A DNA stretch of 52,650 nucleotides from Lachnospiraceae bacterium (GTDB lineage: Bacteria; Bacillota; Clostridia; Lachnospirales; Lachnospiraceae), in NCBI GenBank assembly GCA_028692975.1, contig JAQUWF010000010.1, positions 1 through 52,650 of the forward strand, in the 5' to 3' direction. Shown piece by piece: positions 27,380-36,472 of this stretch (position 1 is the stretch's first letter; every line of letters begins with the position of its first letter). Made by a program: the position numbers and the translations under genes. The notes under the pieces are model-generated. The model saw only the letters and a list, made by a program, of their open reading frames with translations, ran no database searches and was not told the DNA's origin.

Positions 27380-28270
27380 ATGGCAGTTATAAATAGAAGC
27401 AAACCTTATAAAAAAGAAAATTTAGAAAAACTGCATGCTGCTCAATTGGCGATTCTAAAGGATTTTCACGAATTCTGTATGGCGCATAAGATCCGATATT
27501 TTGCAGTATATGGGACAGCCATTGGAGCGGTGCGACATCACGGATTTATTCCATGGGATGATGATATTGACGTAGGCATGTTAAGGGAGGATTATGACCG
27601 TTTCCTTTCTTTGTCTCATGAACTGGCCCCGAAGTATAGAATTATGACACCCTTAAAGAATAAGGATTATTCTTGTACGGTAACACATTTGCAAAATAAA
27701 GATACCTTGTTTGTTTCGGAAGAATTAAAGCATCAACCATTTCCTATGTGTATTGACCTTGATATATTTCCCTTTGATCGTGTTGCACCAGAAGAGAAAG
27801 CAAGCATAAAACAACAAAAAAGGGCGACGATGCTGGGAAGAATCCTTTTTTTGATCGGAACGGCGCATCCATATGTCGCAACGCAGGGAATAAAAGGAAG
27901 GATTCAGCGGACAGTTTGCACGATTGGGCATGGTGTCCTGAAACTGTTTCATGTTTCACCAGCTTATGTGTATAAGAAATATCTGAAAGCAGCAACACAA
28001 TACAATCACACGGGGTCGCCATTTGTCACGTCCTTTGAGTATGCCGGTGGTATTAAGGATAAGGTAAAGGCGAAGGATTTGTTTCCCTTAGAAAAGGTGA
28101 TGTTTGAAGATGTGGAGATCATGCTTCCACATAATAATCATGAATTTCTGACGAAGGTGTATGGGGACTATATGGAAATCCCACCAAAGGGAATGCAGAT
28201 TAATCACAGCCCTTTTTTACTGAAATTTGAGGGAGCGGAAGTTTTGAGGCAGGACCGGGGGGAGATATAG
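27380..28270 (+). CDS. licD: LicD-family phosphocholine transferase
   Basis: LicD proteins transfer phosphocholine from CDP-choline to surface glycans. The family signature is clear: YGTAIGAVRHHGFIPWDDDIDV, with WDDDID at residues 59-64. The frame is open from 27341, but GGAT plus spacing favours ATG 27380, giving 296 aa. Divergent from the choline-binding Pce-like gene, which strengthens phosphocholine over other phospho-groups. licA, licB and licC, needed for choline uptake and activation, are not in the window. Some LicD relatives transfer other phosphoryl-alcohols (as in fukutin-type proteins). Confidence 0.9.
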   Translation: MAVINRSKPYKKENLEKLHAAQLAILKDFHEFCMAHKIRYFAVYGTAIGAVRHHGFIPWDDDIDVGMLREDYDRFLSLSHELAPKYRIMTPLKNKDYSCTVTHLQNKDTLFVSEELKHQPFPMCIDLDIFPFDRVAPEEKASIKQQKRATMLGRILFLIGTAHPYVATQGIKGRIQRTVCTIGHGVLKLFHVSPAYVYKKYLKAATQYNHTGSPFVTSFEYAGGIKDKVKAKDLFPLEKVMFEDVEIMLPHNNHEFLTKVYGDYMEIPPKGMQINHSPFLLKFEGAEVLRQDRGEI

Positions 28271-29404
28271 ATGAAAAGTTATTGTATTTTTGCAGCACAG
28301 TATCTTCCACATATGGGAGGCGTAGAGAATTACACATATAATCTGTCTAAAAAACTGATAGAAAAGGGAAATAAGGTTATTGTGGTCACCAATCAGAATG
28401 GCGATCTTCCTGCCTACGAAGTCATGGAGGGCATAACAATCTATAGACTGCCATGTCTTTCCCTTATGAATGGGCGATATCCTATACTCAAATGTAATAA
28501 AGAATTTCGCAAGATAAACCGTATCTTAAAGAAAAAGCACTTTGATATGGTGATAGTGAACACGCGATTTTATATCCATTCTGTCTATGGAGCGCGTTTT
28601 GCAAAAAAACAGGGTATACCTTGTATTATTCTGGATCATGGATCTACACACCTTACCGTCCATAACAGATTATTTGATGTTCTGGGCGGATGGGTCGAAC
28701 ATTTCCTTACCATGATCGTAAAACACTACTGCAGGGATTTCTATGGTGTGTCCATGGCATCGGTTGAATGGCTGAAGCATTTTCATATAGAAGGAAAGGG
28801 CACCATATATAATGCGATTGACTTGGGGAAAATAAATCAGACACTTGAAAATCCAGTGAAAGATTACCGCAATGAGTACGGAATACCGGAAGATGGTGTT
28901 GTAGTGACATTTACCGGGCGCCTGATTAAAGAAAAGGGAATATTACAGCTCATACAGGCAGTGAAAAGGATTAACAGGATAAATGATAAAGTATATCTGT
29001 TTCTTGCCGGGGACGGAGATGAAGAGGAAACTGTTGCCAGGGAAAGCAATAAAAATATCATCCCTCTGGGGCGTCTGAGTTTTGAGGAAGTAATTGCCCT
29101 GCTCCGGCAAAGCGACATCTTTGATCTGCCTTCAGATTCGGAAGGCTTTCCTACATCGGTCTTGGAGGCGGTGGCGTGCCATTGTTATATTATCGTGACG
29201 GAACGGGGCGGAGCAAAGGAACTGATTGCCGGAGATGCGTTTGGCACGGTTATACCGGACAACAATCCAGATACGGTATACGAATCATTGTTTGATTGTA
29301 TCAATCATGGGGAACAGAGGAAAATAGCAGAAGAAAATGCATACAAACGTTTGAAGGAAAATTTTACATGGGATATTGTATCTGACAAAGTGTTAGAATT
29401 GTGA
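28271..29404 (+). CDS. GT4 family glycosyltransferase
   Basis: GT-B fold glycosyltransferase. The N-terminal acceptor domain has PHMGGVENYTYNLSKKL. The C-terminal donor domain has VVTFTGRLIKEKGI and SDSEGFPTSVLEAVA, the latter carrying the retaining-GT EX7E-type motif. 377 aa. ATG directly follows the licD stop with GGGGGAGAT as RBS, so it is coupled to licD and may build the glycan that LicD decorates. Donor and acceptor are unknown. Confidence 0.9.
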   Translation: MKSYCIFAAQYLPHMGGVENYTYNLSKKLIEKGNKVIVVTNQNGDLPAYEVMEGITIYRLPCLSLMNGRYPILKCNKEFRKINRILKKKHFDMVIVNTRFYIHSVYGARFAKKQGIPCIILDHGSTHLTVHNRLFDVLGGWVEHFLTMIVKHYCRDFYGVSMASVEWLKHFHIEGKGTIYNAIDLGKINQTLENPVKDYRNEYGIPEDGVVVTFTGRLIKEKGILQLIQAVKRINRINDKVYLFLAGDGDEEETVARESNKNIIPLGRLSFEEVIALLRQSDIFDLPSDSEGFPTSVLEAVACHCYIIVTERGGAKELIAGDAFGTVIPDNNPDTVYESLFDCINHGEQRKIAEENAYKRLKENFTWDIVSDKVLEL

Positions 29405-29441
29405 TATGATATTGAAAAAAATAACGAACAAAGGGAAAAAA

Positions 29442-30155
29442 ATGAAGAAACTAATTATTATTCCGGCGTATAATGAGGCGCTAAATATTGAACGCGTAGT
29501 GAATAATCTGATTCAAAATTATAGTGAATATGATTACATTATTGTAAATGATGGGTCTACAGATCATACGGCAGAAATATGCAGAAAAAACAAATACAAT
29601 TTATTGGACTTACCCATTAATCTTGGGCTGACCGGAGCATTTCAGGCGGGATTGAAATATGCCAAAAGAAATGGATACGACTGTGCCATACAGTTTGATG
29701 GAGACGGACAGCACAGGGCAGAATATATAGAACCAATATTGAAAGAACTCCAAAAAGGAAATAATATAGTGATCGGATCACGATTTGTCACGGAGAAGAA
29801 GCCACACACCATGCGGATGCTGGGCAGCAGATTTATCTCCTTTGCGATTTTATTGACTACACATAAAAAAATATCAGATCCAACCTCGGGAATGCGGATG
29901 TTTGACAAAAAAATGATTAATCTTTTTGCGTCAAATTTGAATTTCAGCCCGGAGCCGGATACGGTTTCTTATCTAATCAAGTGTGGCGCTAAAGTAAGTG
30001 AGATACAGACATCTATGGATGAGCGGATTGCCGGGGAGAGTTATCTTACCTTTGTACGTTCTATCTCATATATGTTTCGGGTAGGAATCTCCATCTTGCT
30101 GATACAGAAATTCAGAAAAAAAGAAATCATTGAAGACGTTGAGGAGGTGCAATGA
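29442..30155 (+). CDS. GT2 glycosyltransferase, dolichyl/polyprenyl-phosphate mannose synthase-like
   Basis: DPM1-like GT-A domain: LIIIPAYNEALNI, IVNDGSTDHT and QFDGDGQH. No C-terminal transmembrane helices, about 237 aa. ATG 29442 follows AAAGGGAA, whereas ATG 29406 has no RBS. The next gene encodes a small DUF2304 membrane protein whose RBS lies in this gene's end, a common pairing in which the small protein may supply the membrane part. Confidence 0.88.
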   Translation: MKKLIIIPAYNEALNIERVVNNLIQNYSEYDYIIVNDGSTDHTAEICRKNKYNLLDLPINLGLTGAFQAGLKYAKRNGYDCAIQFDGDGQHRAEYIEPILKELQKGNNIVIGSRFVTEKKPHTMRMLGSRFISFAILLTTHKKISDPTSGMRMFDKKMINLFASNLNFSPEPDTVSYLIKCGAKVSEIQTSMDERIAGESYLTFVRSISYMFRVGISILLIQKFRKKEIIEDVEEVQ

Positions 30156-30156
30156 T

Positions 30157-30528
30157 ATGTTAGGTTCATATAGAATTGTGCTTTTGATTGTATCTGTACT
30201 GACCATGTGGTTTACATTACACAAGATAAGGCAATCGAAAATCAAGATAGAATATTCCCTGTTTTGGATTATTCTTTCAGTTATGCTGGTAATATTGAGC
30301 CTGTTTCCTCAAATTGCTTCATTTGTATCAGAAATTATAGGATTCCAGTCTCCGGTAAACTTTATATTCCCTTTTATTATATTCCTGCTGCTGATAAAAC
30401 TATTTTATAATAGTCTGCTGCTGTCTATGTTTGAAAAAAAGATAGAGGGTTTGGCTCAGGAGAGCAGTATATTAGAGGAAAGAGTGCGGAAATTGGAAGA
30501 AGAAAAAAGGGATGATGAGAAAAAGTAA
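30157..30528 (+). CDS. DUF2304 small membrane protein
   Basis: About 123 aa with three hydrophobic segments (about residues 5-22, 33-52, 66-88) and a charged C-terminal coiled coil (LEERVRKLEEEKRDDEKK). The pattern matches DUF2304 proteins, which are usually adjacent to DPM1-like GT2 genes. The ATG at 30157 lies nine bases after GAGGAGG (30141-30147). Molecular function is not established; it may anchor or regulate the upstream GT2. Confidence 0.82.
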   Translation: MLGSYRIVLLIVSVLTMWFTLHKIRQSKIKIEYSLFWIILSVMLVILSLFPQIASFVSEIIGFQSPVNFIFPFIIFLLLIKLFYNSLLLSMFEKKIEGLAQESSILEERVRKLEEEKRDDEKK

Positions 30529-30562
30529 AATTTTGTCGGAAAGACGCTATTTCTTCATAAAC

Positions 30563-30636
30563 TGGACAAAGAAGATATTCTTTGCTACTATATAAAACAA
30601 GAATTGGATTGCCAGACCAGGCAGAAAATGTCTGGC
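30563..30636 (+). promoter_or_regulatory. Promoter and leader hairpin before the initiating sugar transferase
   Basis: -35 TGGACA (30563-30568), 17 bp, extended -10 TGCTACTAT (30583-30591). About 20 bp downstream is a perfect 7-bp hairpin, GCCAGAC (30611-30617) with GTCTGGC (30630-30636), loop 12 nt. No T-run follows, so it is not an ordinary terminator. It lies in a leader of about 115 nt and may affect RNA stability or anti-termination. Confidence 0.5.
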
Positions 30637-30715
30637 GGGTATGGAACATTTTTCGCATTTCGAAAAATTTGCGATGAAAAATGAATGCTATGTTAGAGAT
30701 CTATGGAGAATACTT

Positions 30716-32155
30716 ATGTATAGAAAAACAAACAGCACATGGTTAAAACATATAGATTTTACAATAATAGATATAATATGTCTGGAATTTTCATTTGTCA
30801 TTGCGTATATGATAAGACATGGCATGATTTCGCCATTTGAGCGGCCGCTGTATGTAGAAATGGCAGTTAGCCTTCTTTTGATTGATTTAGTTGTTGTAGT
30901 ATTTAATGCAAGCTATAAAAATATTTTAAAAAGAGGATATTATAAGGAACTCATCGCAGTTGTCATGCATATGACACTGGTGGCACTGTTTTCCAGTGTA
31001 TTTCTGTTTTTTATCCAAAGAGGCGAAGAGTATTCGCGTATGACTTTTATTCTTATGTGGATCATCGGAATTGTGGTTGATTATGTTATCAGGCAGTCCT
31101 GGAAAATCCATTTGAGAAAAAGACTGTACCAAAGTAAGCGCGACAAACGTTCGCTGCTGGTGGTTACCACCTCAGAACATGCGGCTGAAATTATTCAGGA
31201 TATAAAAAATAATAATTTTGATGAGTTTACGATTACGGGAGTTTGTATTGAAGACCGCGATATGGAAGGAAAGATAATCCGGACGATCCCGGTCGTTGCC
31301 AATTCGGACACAGTGCTGGAGTATATATGCAGAAGCTGGGTAGATGAGGTGTTTATTGATCTGCCACGAGATAGAGCAGTGGTTGCTCTGTTAGAAAAAG
31401 ATTGTATTGAAATGGGTGTTACTGTTCATTCTAAACTGGCAAAAGCCCTTGATATGGAAGGGAAAAAACAAGTGATAGAGAAAATCGCCGGGTATACGGT
31501 GCTTTCTTCCAGTATCAATATGGCAACACCTGGGCAATTATTCTTAAAAAGACTGATTGATATTGCTGGTGGACTGGTAGGTGTATTTTTTACCGGCATT
31601 CTCACTATCTTTTTGGCACCGGCAATTTACATAAAGTCACCCGGTCCCATCTTTTTCTCCCAATGGCGCGTGGGCAAAAATGGAAGGAAATTCAAGATAT
31701 ATAAATTTCGCAGTATGTACATGGATGCCGAGGAACGAAAAAAGGAACTTATGGCGCAGAATAAAGTGCAAAGTGACTTGATGTTCAAAATGGAAAATGA
31801 TCCACGAATTATTGGTGGGGAAAATGGAAAAGGAATCGGAAATTTCATTCGTAATACATCTTTGGATGAATTCCCACAGTTCTTTAATGTACTGAAAGGC
31901 GAGATGAGTTTAGTTGGAACTAGGCCTCCGACAGTGGATGAATGGGAAAAGTATGAATTAAGCCACAGGAAAAGACTTGCAATCAAACCGGGTATCACCG
32001 GAATGTGGCAGGTGAGTGGAAGAAGTGATATCACTGATTTTGATGATGTGGTTGGATTAGATACCGAATATATTATGAATTGGAGTCTGACCATGGATTT
32101 TAAGATCCTTGCAAAGACAGTGGCAGTTGTTTTTAAAAGGGAAGGATCTGCCTGA
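30716..32155 (+). CDS. Undecaprenyl-phosphate sugar-phosphate transferase (WbaP/CpsE-like)
   Basis: Initiates repeat-unit assembly by moving a hexose-1-phosphate to undecaprenyl phosphate. Four N-terminal transmembrane segments and a CoA-binding-like middle domain precede the catalytic bacterial sugar transferase domain. That domain has SPGPIFFSQWRVGKNG, KIYKFRSM, TSLDEFPQFFNVLKGEMSLVG and KPGITGMWQVSGRS. ATGs at 30641 and 30674 have no RBS. GGAGAA (30705-30710) precedes ATG 30716, giving about 479 aa. It has its own promoter and probably heads the following glycan genes. Confidence 0.92.
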   Translation: MYRKTNSTWLKHIDFTIIDIICLEFSFVIAYMIRHGMISPFERPLYVEMAVSLLLIDLVVVVFNASYKNILKRGYYKELIAVVMHMTLVALFSSVFLFFIQRGEEYSRMTFILMWIIGIVVDYVIRQSWKIHLRKRLYQSKRDKRSLLVVTTSEHAAEIIQDIKNNNFDEFTITGVCIEDRDMEGKIIRTIPVVANSDTVLEYICRSWVDEVFIDLPRDRAVVALLEKDCIEMGVTVHSKLAKALDMEGKKQVIEKIAGYTVLSSSINMATPGQLFLKRLIDIAGGLVGVFFTGILTIFLAPAIYIKSPGPIFFSQWRVGKNGRKFKIYKFRSMYMDAEERKKELMAQNKVQSDLMFKMENDPRIIGGENGKGIGNFIRNTSLDEFPQFFNVLKGEMSLVGTRPPTVDEWEKYELSHRKRLAIKPGITGMWQVSGRSDITDFDDVVGLDTEYIMNWSLTMDFKILAKTVAVVFKREGSA

Positions 32156-32179
32156 TATAGAAAATAGGGGTCAACGAGT

Positions 32180-32986
32180 ATGGAAAAGAAAGAACAGATC
32201 GTACAGATCATTATTGCAACACATAAAAAATATCAAATGCCTGCAGATTCTATGTATCTTCCGCTTCAGGTAGGGGCAGAAGGAAAAGAAGAACTGGGTT
32301 ATGCCAAAGATAATACAGGGGATAACATTTCATCTAAAAACCCCAGTTTTTGTGAACTGACGGGGCTGTATTGGGCATGGAAAAATCTGGATGCAGAATT
32401 TATCGGCCTTGTCCATTACCGCCGCCATTTTGCTTTGAAAAAGAGTAAAGATCCATTTGATAGTGTTTTGTCTTATAAAGAACTGAGACATTTCCTCAAA
32501 GAATATGAATTATTTGTACCGAAGAAGAGAAGATATTATATTGAATCTTTGTATTCACATTATAAGCATACACATTATGCGGAGCAGCTGGATGCAACCA
32601 GAGAGATTATACTGGGGAAATATCCGGAATATATAGGCTCATATGATAAGATCATGAAACGGACCTATGGTTATATGTTCAATATGGCTATTATGCGCAG
32701 GAAATGGCTGAATCAATACTGTGAATGGCTTTTTGATATTCTGTTTGAACTTGAGAACAGAATAGATATGTCTGAACTTTCAACTTTCCAGGGACGATTT
32801 TATGGCAGAGTGAGTGAGATTATATTTAATGTGTGGTTAGATCATCAGATAGAAACAGGGGCTATAGGTAAAGAGAGAATAAAGGAACTGCCATGTATTC
32901 ATATGGAAAAAGTGAATTGGTGGAAAAAGGGGACCGCTTTTTTGAAAGCTAAATTTTTTCAAAAAAGGTATGAAGGAAGTTTTTGA
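32180..32986 (+). CDS. DUF4422 capsular polysaccharide glycosyltransferase-like protein
   Basis: 268 aa. QIIIATHKKYQMP, PSFCELTGLYWAWKN and IGLVHYRRHF match the DUF4422 family, common in capsule and O-antigen clusters and thought to be glycosyltransferases. No transmembrane helix. It lies 24 bp after the sugar transferase. The next frame overlaps its end, but that gene's preferred start is just beyond. Confidence 0.87.
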   Translation: MEKKEQIVQIIIATHKKYQMPADSMYLPLQVGAEGKEELGYAKDNTGDNISSKNPSFCELTGLYWAWKNLDAEFIGLVHYRRHFALKKSKDPFDSVLSYKELRHFLKEYELFVPKKRRYYIESLYSHYKHTHYAEQLDATREIILGKYPEYIGSYDKIMKRTYGYMFNMAIMRRKWLNQYCEWLFDILFELENRIDMSELSTFQGRFYGRVSEIIFNVWLDHQIETGAIGKERIKELPCIHMEKVNWWKKGTAFLKAKFFQKRYEGSF

Positions 32987-33002
32987 CAATCAGGGGTATA
33001 AA

Positions 33003-34061
33003 ATGAAAAAAATACAAATATTCGAAGTGACAGAACAATTTAACCATGCGGGCACGAAAGCGACTGCGGATGTGGCTGCCATTGCAGAAAAGATGGGGTA
33101 TGAAAAAATACCGATTCGCATGACTACTTCTGAAAAGGGGAAGATTGCAAAAGTAAAGCGGCAGATAGGGTATTTATCTGATTATAAAAGAGCATATAAT
33201 AGGATACCAGAAGGGTCGACTATCCTTTTGCAGCATCCCTTTCATTATCCGCAGCTGACCAGAGAGTCATTTCTGACGAAACTAAAAGAAAAAAAACATG
33301 TTAAATTCATTTCGCTTGTTCATGATGTGGAGGAACTGAGAGCCTTCCGATACAATGAGTACTATAAACAAGAATTTGAGACTATGTTAAAGATTGCAGA
33401 TGCTATCATTGTCCATAATGAGGTTATGAAGAAATTTTTTGAGGATCGTGGTGTACAGGAAAGCAAACTGGTTGATTTGAAAATCTTTGATTATTTGCAG
33501 GATGTAAAAAATGTGGAAGAACCAAAATTCGAAAAATCGATTACCATAGCTGGAAATCTGGATACGGAAAAATGTGGTTATATTGGTCAATTGGGTAACC
33601 TTGAAGGTGTTCAGGTACAGTTATATGGACCTAATTTCGACGAGAGAATGAAGTCATTCGATCATATTCATTATCATGGTTCCTTCCCGGTGGACGAGAT
33701 TCCTTCAAAACTGAATGCAGGATTTGGACTGGTCTGGGATGGGGAGAGCCTGGATGGATGTCAGGGATTGTCCGGACAATATTTGCGTTTCAACAATCCG
33801 CATAAGCTTTCGCTATATTTGTCATCTGGACTGCCGGTTGTAATATGGAATGGTGCGGCGGAGGCAGAGTTTGTCAGGAAACAGGATGTGGGTATTTGTG
33901 TGGATTCGATTCTCGAATTGCCAGATGCATTGCTGAAGTATGATGAAGAAAGATATCGGGCACTCGCCTGTAATGTGAAAAATATCCGCAGAGATCTGAT
34001 TGATGGAAAATACATTTTGACGGCATTGGAAAAGGCACAAGAGAGCATCGGGGGAAAATAG
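33003..34061 (+). CDS. GT-B glycosyltransferase (Gtf3/galactofuranosyltransferase-like)
   Basis: About 352 aa. GFGLVWDG, RFNNPHKLSLYLSSGLPV and QDVGICVDS resemble the Gtf3/WbbI-like group of sugar transferases, some of which transfer galactofuranose. SLVHDVEELR and ADAIIVHNE sit in the N-terminal domain. An ATG at 32970 lies within the previous gene; ATG 33003 is seven bases after AGGGG (32992-32996), so it is preferred. Specificity is not readable. Confidence 0.82.
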   Translation: MKKIQIFEVTEQFNHAGTKATADVAAIAEKMGYEKIPIRMTTSEKGKIAKVKRQIGYLSDYKRAYNRIPEGSTILLQHPFHYPQLTRESFLTKLKEKKHVKFISLVHDVEELRAFRYNEYYKQEFETMLKIADAIIVHNEVMKKFFEDRGVQESKLVDLKIFDYLQDVKNVEEPKFEKSITIAGNLDTEKCGYIGQLGNLEGVQVQLYGPNFDERMKSFDHIHYHGSFPVDEIPSKLNAGFGLVWDGESLDGCQGLSGQYLRFNNPHKLSLYLSSGLPVVIWNGAAEAEFVRKQDVGICVDSILELPDALLKYDEERYRALACNVKNIRRDLIDGKYILTALEKAQESIGGK

Positions 34062-34078
34062 AAGGGAGTTTTGGAAAA

Positions 34079-35284
34079 TTGAAACAGGAACCTGGTTTGA
34101 CCAAAAGTGAATTCATTTTTTTCCTGGGTATATTGGTTTACTATACGGTATCATTATTGGACTTAACAGTTGCATCTACACTTTTAAATGAGTATGGAAC
34201 TATATTAAAAGGCCTGCGCTTTTTGTCTTATCTGTTGTTTTTAGTCGCAATTATTGACTGCTACGTTACAAAACATGCGTTCCTTTTTTGTACCATTGCA
34301 ATGTGTGCAATGGTATTTTGTGCGGCTTTTTCCACGGATCGTTCCGTTGTTTATATTTTGCTGATGCTTTTTGCGGCTACATGTTCTACATCAAAGAGAG
34401 TCATTATTTTTATTTTCTCTCTGCAGCTGTTGTTTTTTTCAATGGTAGTGTTGATGTCGCAGACGGGTATGATTCAAGATGTCATATTTGATATTAGTAC
34501 ACGTGCAAGGCATGGATTAGGCTTTACATGGACGAGTATACCGGCTATTCTGTTTTTTTATATTAGTTTGGAGTATATTTATATCCGAAGTGAAAAATTA
34601 AAGTGCATAGAATTATTCATTATGGAATTCTTTCATGTGATTTTGTATGTGTTAACAGATTCGAGAATGTGTTTTACGATCGCGACTATTTCTGTGTTTG
34701 CAATTCTGGTCTATAAAATGAAATTTCGATTTATCAAAGCGTTATATAAATTCTTTTTGTGGATATCACCTGTTATTCCTATTGCAGTCTGCGCTTTTTC
34801 ACTGTTCATACATATGGGTTATCAGGAAAATGGCGCAATATGGCAAAAATTAAATTCTTTTTTGAGCAATCGTCTGCAATTAGGGTATGATGCAGTAAAG
34901 CAATATGGAATTACCATGTTTGGACAGAAGGTAGAATGGATAGGAAATGTAAAAGCAGCAGAAGGTTTGGAATATAATTTTGTGGACTGTTCTTATTTAC
35001 AGATTATGCTTAATTACGGCGTCCTGTTTTTGCTTTTTGTAATATGCGTATACACAGTCATATTGTTGTATGCGAAGAAACAGAAAAATGTTTATGTGGG
35101 AATCATTGTTTCAATTAGTTTGGTTTTAAGCATTACAGAACCGAGACTATGGAACATATCTTTTAATGCATTTCCGTTTTTGCTGATTGATGTGCTTAAC
35201 AGTGGAAAATGGAAAGAAAAGGTGGATAATCCTATTTCGGGAAATATGCTCATTAACAAGGCGAATAGCTTTTCCATGAGGTGA
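34079..35284 (+). CDS. O-antigen/capsule polymerase-like membrane protein (Wzy)
   Basis: 401 aa, about ten hydrophobic segments with a larger extracytoplasmic loop in the C-terminal half (about residues 255-300), the usual Wzy topology. Wzy proteins share little sequence, so this rests on topology and on position among GTs, Wzx and Wzz-like genes. It starts with TTG, about ten bases after GGGAG (34064-34068); no closer ATG is available. It polymerises lipid-linked repeats on the outer face of the membrane if the call is right. Confidence 0.7.
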   Translation: MKQEPGLTKSEFIFFLGILVYYTVSLLDLTVASTLLNEYGTILKGLRFLSYLLFLVAIIDCYVTKHAFLFCTIAMCAMVFCAAFSTDRSVVYILLMLFAATCSTSKRVIIFIFSLQLLFFSMVVLMSQTGMIQDVIFDISTRARHGLGFTWTSIPAILFFYISLEYIYIRSEKLKCIELFIMEFFHVILYVLTDSRMCFTIATISVFAILVYKMKFRFIKALYKFFLWISPVIPIAVCAFSLFIHMGYQENGAIWQKLNSFLSNRLQLGYDAVKQYGITMFGQKVEWIGNVKAAEGLEYNFVDCSYLQIMLNYGVLFLLFVICVYTVILLYAKKQKNVYVGIIVSISLVLSITEPRLWNISFNAFPFLLIDVLNSGKWKEKVDNPISGNMLINKANSFSMR

Positions 35285-35287
35285 TAT

Positions 35288-36472
35288 ATGAATAGAGAAA
35301 ACATGAAAGTGTTATTTATGGCTTCTGATAATTTCAGAGGTTCGGGAGCCTTCATCAGTATGACGGTGCTAAATACACTCTTAAGAGATAAATATGGTGT
35401 ACAGACTAAAATAATTATACCAGCCAGAGATATTGGAGATGGTATTGACCTGCTAAAAGAAAATAATATCCAATATAAAAAAATACGATCATTCAATTGG
35501 TGTCAGGAAGTAGGAAAGAAGAGAAATTTTGCATATTGGATAAAAACGTGTATAAAGTATTTCGTAAATAGAACTGCTGTTTTTCGGATTTGCAGATACA
35601 TTAAAAAAGAAAAAATAGATATTGTTCATATCAATACATCTTATTCCTATGTTGGAGCCATAGCGGCAAAAAAAATGCATGTAAAACTGGTCTGGCATTT
35701 AAGAGAGTTTCTTGAAGAAGACCAGAAAATGGAAATACAGAATAAGAAAAAAGGATACGAACTCATTAATAGGGCAGATAGAATAATAGCTATTTCGGAA
35801 AGTATCAGGAATAAGTATCGGAATGTTTTTGATGCGGAGAGAATCGTTGTAGTTTATAATGGAATAGCAGTAAAGAAATTTTATGATGCAGGACGAAGCT
35901 TGTTTTCTACACAGCCGGTCATCGGATTATGTGTCGGGCGTGTGACAGAAAAGAAAAATCAATTTGAAGTAGTGAAGGCGCTGGCAGGGCTTGAACATGT
36001 GGAACTGGAATTATGGCTGGTAGGAAATGCAGATGCAGATGAAAAAGAGAAAATTGAAGAATATGTAAAGCAGCATAATCTGCAAAGCAAAGTGAAGTTT
36101 TTAGGACCGAAAAATAACGTTGAAGATTACTATAAAAAGTCGGATCTTTATTTCATGACATCGTCTGCAGAGGCTTTTGGACGAGTGACTGTTGAGGCTA
36201 TGTTAGCGGGCTGCCTTGTGATAGGGGCTGACTGTGGGGCAACAAAGGAACTCATAGAGCATGGCGTCACCGGATTTCTTTATGAAAATGACAATGTAAA
36301 TGAATTGAGCAGTGTGGTTGCCAATGCAATGGAGAATAAAGAAAAAATGAAACAGATTGCCCAGAAGGGGCAGGATACTGCAAAATCATGTTTTAGTGCA
36401 GAGCGAAATGCCGAAAATGTATACAAACTATATTGTGAAGTATTAAATCAAAGCGAGGATGACAATGAATAA
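35288..36472 (+). CDS. GT4 family glycosyltransferase
   Basis: GT-B enzyme, 394 aa. N-terminal LFMASDNFRGSGAFISM is followed by ADRIIAISESIRNKY, the donor-domain motifs GLCVGRVTEKKNQFEVVKAL, and SSAEAFGRVTVEAMLAGC (EX7E type). GAGGTGAT precedes the ATG, which lies 3 bp after the previous stop. A second in-frame ATG at 35303 is possible. Its end overlaps the next GT2 gene. Sugar unknown. Confidence 0.9.
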   Translation: MNRENMKVLFMASDNFRGSGAFISMTVLNTLLRDKYGVQTKIIIPARDIGDGIDLLKENNIQYKKIRSFNWCQEVGKKRNFAYWIKTCIKYFVNRTAVFRICRYIKKEKIDIVHINTSYSYVGAIAAKKMHVKLVWHLREFLEEDQKMEIQNKKKGYELINRADRIIAISESIRNKYRNVFDAERIVVVYNGIAVKKFYDAGRSLFSTQPVIGLCVGRVTEKKNQFEVVKALAGLEHVELELWLVGNADADEKEKIEEYVKQHNLQSKVKFLGPKNNVEDYYKKSDLYFMTSSAEAFGRVTVEAMLAGCLVIGADCGATKELIEHGVTGFLYENDNVNELSSVVANAMENKEKMKQIAQKGQDTAKSCFSAERNAENVYKLYCEVLNQSEDDNE

